From positions 124,001 to 188,000 of the forward strand of contig JAZUBT010000007.1 of assembly GCA_045638685.1 (NCBI GenBank): a DNA stretch of 64,000 nucleotides, in the 5' to 3' direction. Below, piece after piece: positions 61,801 to 64,000 of the stretch. The position numbers were made by a program, and so were the translations under genes. The stretch's first letter is position 1. Every line of letters starts with the position of its first letter. Under the pieces are notes generated by a model. The model saw only the letters and a program-made list of their open reading frames with translations, made no database searches and was not told where the DNA came from. This DNA is from SIG673 sp045638685. GTDB lineage: Bacteria > Bacillota > Clostridia > Oscillospirales > CAG-272.

Positions 61801-64000
61801 TTAAGATTCTCCCACTTCAAATGAGCCTATACCGTTACTTAATTCATAATTACTGTCATCTGCAAGAACAACCGTATAGTAATATACGCCCGGCTCGGTA
61901 AATTCCGTAACTAACGTTTTAAGAGTTGAATCGCTATATACGTTCAGCTGACACTCAGGTGCTTGTTCACCCTCAACCAAACCTAAAAAGCTCGTCTCTC
62001 CAAGTGCTATTTTTGTCTCATCTACCGTAATAATACGCTTTTCAATTGTGAACGTATGTCCTTCTCCGTCGAAATCATAATTTAGTAATGCGAAGTTAAG
62101 TTCTACCGTTATGTAATATTCACCTGCGTCAGTCGCCTTAAATGTATAGATAATTCCGGTTTCATTCTTAGAAACCGTCACATTTGCGTTGCTGTCATAA
62201 ATCAAGCTTTTTCTAACGGAGTCTATATCAGAACTGAGTATTCCGCTAAGTTCAAGGACATACCCCTGCTCCTCACCTGAATAATCGGATGCTGTACCCG
62301 TCCAATTAGCAGTTATTTGCCTTTGGTTTACGGTATAGGTATTTGATGTACTTTCAAAAATGTAATTTGTATTATTTAAGCTAAAGACGCTGATATTATA
62401 ATTACCGCTGTCTTTGACCTTAAATATAAGCTTTATAACACCCGTAACGGAATTATCATAGGAATACTGATAGTTGGATACGAAAACGTCATTGAAGCTT
62501 TCAACGTTTACGAATCCCTTTACGGTTAACGTAACGATTTTTTCAGTTCCGTCATACATATCCGAAGCATTACCGGTTGAGGTAGACCATTCTGCAGTTA
62601 ATTCTTTGGGAGCAATCGAAAAGCTTACGTTATTTTGTGCTGCAAACGTATAATTGTTCAGTTTTTCGTTACTCCTTATGCTGAAGGTATACGATGTTGT
62701 CTTTGCATTGGCATTACCAAAGTAATAGCTTAATCCGTTACTGCTTTCTCTAATCTCAGGTACGATGTCCCCGGATGTTATCAAATAATCCTTGAACGAG
62801 GAAACGTCCTTAGCAACGATTCCGCTGATCTTCAGAGTTTTTCCTTGCTTTTCACCGGTATAAACATAGTTATCCGCTCCGCTCCACGTAAGTGTAACAG
62901 CCTTGGGTGTTACGGTAAACGTTTTCGTTTTCTCAGCATTCTCGGGCAGGATATAATTTTTGCCGTTGTAGCCTGTTACGTTAAACGTATAAGTATTGGC
63001 ATCACTTACGGAAACAGACAGTACCACCGATGCGTTGTCTTGGCTTATCGAGGTATCAAGCGTTCCGAATGAATATACGAAATTATTGAAGCTCTGTGAT
63101 CCACCCTCGCTGTTTACAAATCCTGAAATTATCGCCTTTACGGTGTAATCCCCACCGAAATACTCGTTTGTAAAGTATCCGGATGACGATTCCCAGCTGA
63201 TTGTTAACTCCCTGGGTGTAATTGAAAACGCTACGTTGTTTTGTGCCTCGAACGTATAGTTCTTTAATTCATCATTACCGGCAACGTTAAACTTATATGG
63301 CGTTTCTCTTGCATTAATAGCTCCAAAGAAGTAGCTTATTCCATCACCGTTTTCCTCAACCTTAGACGTTAAAGCATCTCCGGAAACCTCCAGATAGTTT
63401 TTGAATGAAGAAATATCGCTTGAAGCAATTCCGCTGATTTTTAAGGTTTTTCCTTGTGCACTGCCGTTATAAACATAGCTGTCTGCTCCGCTCCATTCGA
63501 TGGTAACGACTCGAGGCGATACTACAACTTGCTTCTGCGATGCGGACAGGACATAGTTTCCGTTATAACCGTAAATACTGAAACCATAGGTTCCCACATC
63601 CTTAACTAAAACTAATAACTCCACCGCATTGCTATGTTTGACTAACTTAGGAGTCTCTCCGGCAAAGCTATAACTGAAGTTGCCTACAGTCTGCGATGCC
63701 TCTTCTCCGTTTACAAAGCCCGTTACTTTCGCCTTTATTTCTTTGGTGCTGCCATCATAGTTAAAGCCTGCTCCGGACCAAGAAACCTGTAATGCTTTCT
63801 TATTGATTGTAAAGCTATTTACGGTTTCATTAAAGATATAATTCGTTAGATTCGGGTTGCCAGAAACTTTGAAGCTATAAGTTTTTGCGTTAATAGCTTC
63901 AAAGAAATAACTTATTCCGTCACCGTTTTCCTCAATCTTGGTTATTACGGAATCTCCGGAAACTGTCAAATAATTTTTGAATGATGAAATATCGCCTGAA
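61801..64000 (-). CDS. MBG-repeat surface protein, C-terminal part (window edge)
   Basis: The frame is open to the right edge, so the true start is outside; the apparent start at 63969 is an internal TTG. The visible ~730 residues are 8-9 tandem beta domains with the MBG pattern (ITWSGADxYVYNGSAQGKTLKISGI, FSITPREL, NYTFxAQNNV). No C-terminal anchor is seen; the end is SNYELSNGIGSFEVGES. The downstream LRR protein starts 1 base later, so translation is coupled and the LRR protein may tether it (inference). Confidence 0.78.
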   Translation of the reverse strand, partial: SGDISSFKNYLTVSGDSVITKIEENGDGISYFFEAINAKTYSFKVSGNPNLTNYIFNETVNSFTINKKALQVSWSGAGFNYDGSTKEIKAKVTGFVNGEEASQTVGNFSYSFAGETPKLVKHSNAVELLVLVKDVGTYGFSIYGYNGNYVLSASQKQVVVSPRVVTIEWSGADSYVYNGSAQGKTLKISGIASSDISSFKNYLEVSGDALTSKVEENGDGISYFFGAINARETPYKFNVAGNDELKNYTFEAQNNVAFSITPRELTISWESSSGYFTNEYFGGDYTVKAIISGFVNSEGGSQSFNNFVYSFGTLDTSISQDNASVVLSVSVSDANTYTFNVTGYNGKNYILPENAEKTKTFTVTPKAVTLTWSGADNYVYTGEKQGKTLKISGIVAKDVSSFKDYLITSGDIVPEIRESSNGLSYYFGNANAKTTSYTFSIRSNEKLNNYTFAAQNNVSFSIAPKELTAEWSTSTGNASDMYDGTEKIVTLTVKGFVNVESFNDVFVSNYQYSYDNSVTGVIKLIFKVKDSGNYNISVFSLNNTNYIFESTSNTYTVNQRQITANWTGTASDYSGEEQGYVLELSGILSSDIDSVRKSLIYDSNANVTVSKNETGIIYTFKATDAGEYYITVELNFALLNYDFDGEGHTFTIEKRIITVDETKIALGETSFLGLVEGEQAPECQLNVYSDSTLKTLVTEFTEPGVYYYTVVLADDSNYELSNGIGSFEVGES

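Overview
The window looks like chromosome from a spore-forming, low-to-moderate GC Firmicute of class Clostridia, probably an uncultured gut lineage. Signs of this are a GerW/YtfJ spore protein next to a D-Ala-D-Ala carboxypeptidase, ScpA/ScpB, a single-chain (alpha2) glycyl-tRNA synthetase, an L31 with four cysteines, TTG starts, AAAGGAGG-type ribosome binding sites, consistent TTGACA-17-TATAAT promoters, and several BspA-type leucine-rich-repeat and InlB/MBG-repeat surface proteins. The species cannot be named from the sequence alone.

Region 1 (1-8.1 kb, minus strand): a housekeeping run read from lon through engB, lysA, scpA, scpB, a DUF2953 gene and ytfJ to the start of a D-Ala-D-Ala carboxypeptidase that leaves the window. 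Region 2 (8.2-12 kb, plus): tRNA-Arg(TCT) and tRNA-His, an AraC regulator with a MATE exporter, tRNA-Arg(ACG) and a lipoprotein. Region 3 (12-20.6 kb, minus): miaB, mutS, mutL, tgt and a small membrane LRR protein, apparently one long operon. Region 4 (20.6-24.7 kb): a broken mobile-element 'polyvalent' protein remnant, then a three-gene capsule-type tyrosine kinase module (PHP phosphatase, Wzz-like activator, BY-kinase) with no sugar genes. Region 5 (24.7-29.6 kb): a Ca2+ P-type ATPase, rpmE, and a compact HPr-kinase-like / PqqD-like / S26-peptidase cassette. Region 6 (29.8-43.5 kb): a 1687-residue secreted protein, efp, glyS, tRNA-Ser and tRNA-Thr, thioredoxin with a ferredoxin-thioredoxin-reductase-like partner, a DtxR-family regulator, a GH127-like glycosidase and an HtrA protease.

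Region 7 (43.8-54.7 kb) is a genomic island in the 3' end of tRNA-Leu(CAG). The last 17 bases of the tRNA are repeated at 54653-54669. The island carries a large serine recombinase at its tRNA end, a tyrosine integrase near its other end, several strong inverted repeats, a lipoprotein, a 1607-residue InlB-repeat surface protein with a C8 homopolymer in its coding sequence, and two small cysteine-rich proteins. A 24-bp direct repeat (46587-46610 and 54210-54233) suggests that a smaller element with the tyrosine integrase sits inside. No conjugation or replication genes are seen.

Region 8 (54.8-64 kb, minus): a macro-domain protein, then a two-gene locus of giant surface proteins. An MBG-repeat protein runs off the right edge of the window. 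One base after its stop codon begins a 2072-residue membrane-anchored LRR protein that contains three tandem repeats of about 840 bp.

The parts most worth a second look are the HPrK/PqqD/S26 cassette, the composite island with its structured non-coding DNA, the frameshifted ADP-ribosyltransferase remnant that has lost its active-site His-Gly, and the DtxR/thioredoxin intergenic region with a palindrome at the promoter.
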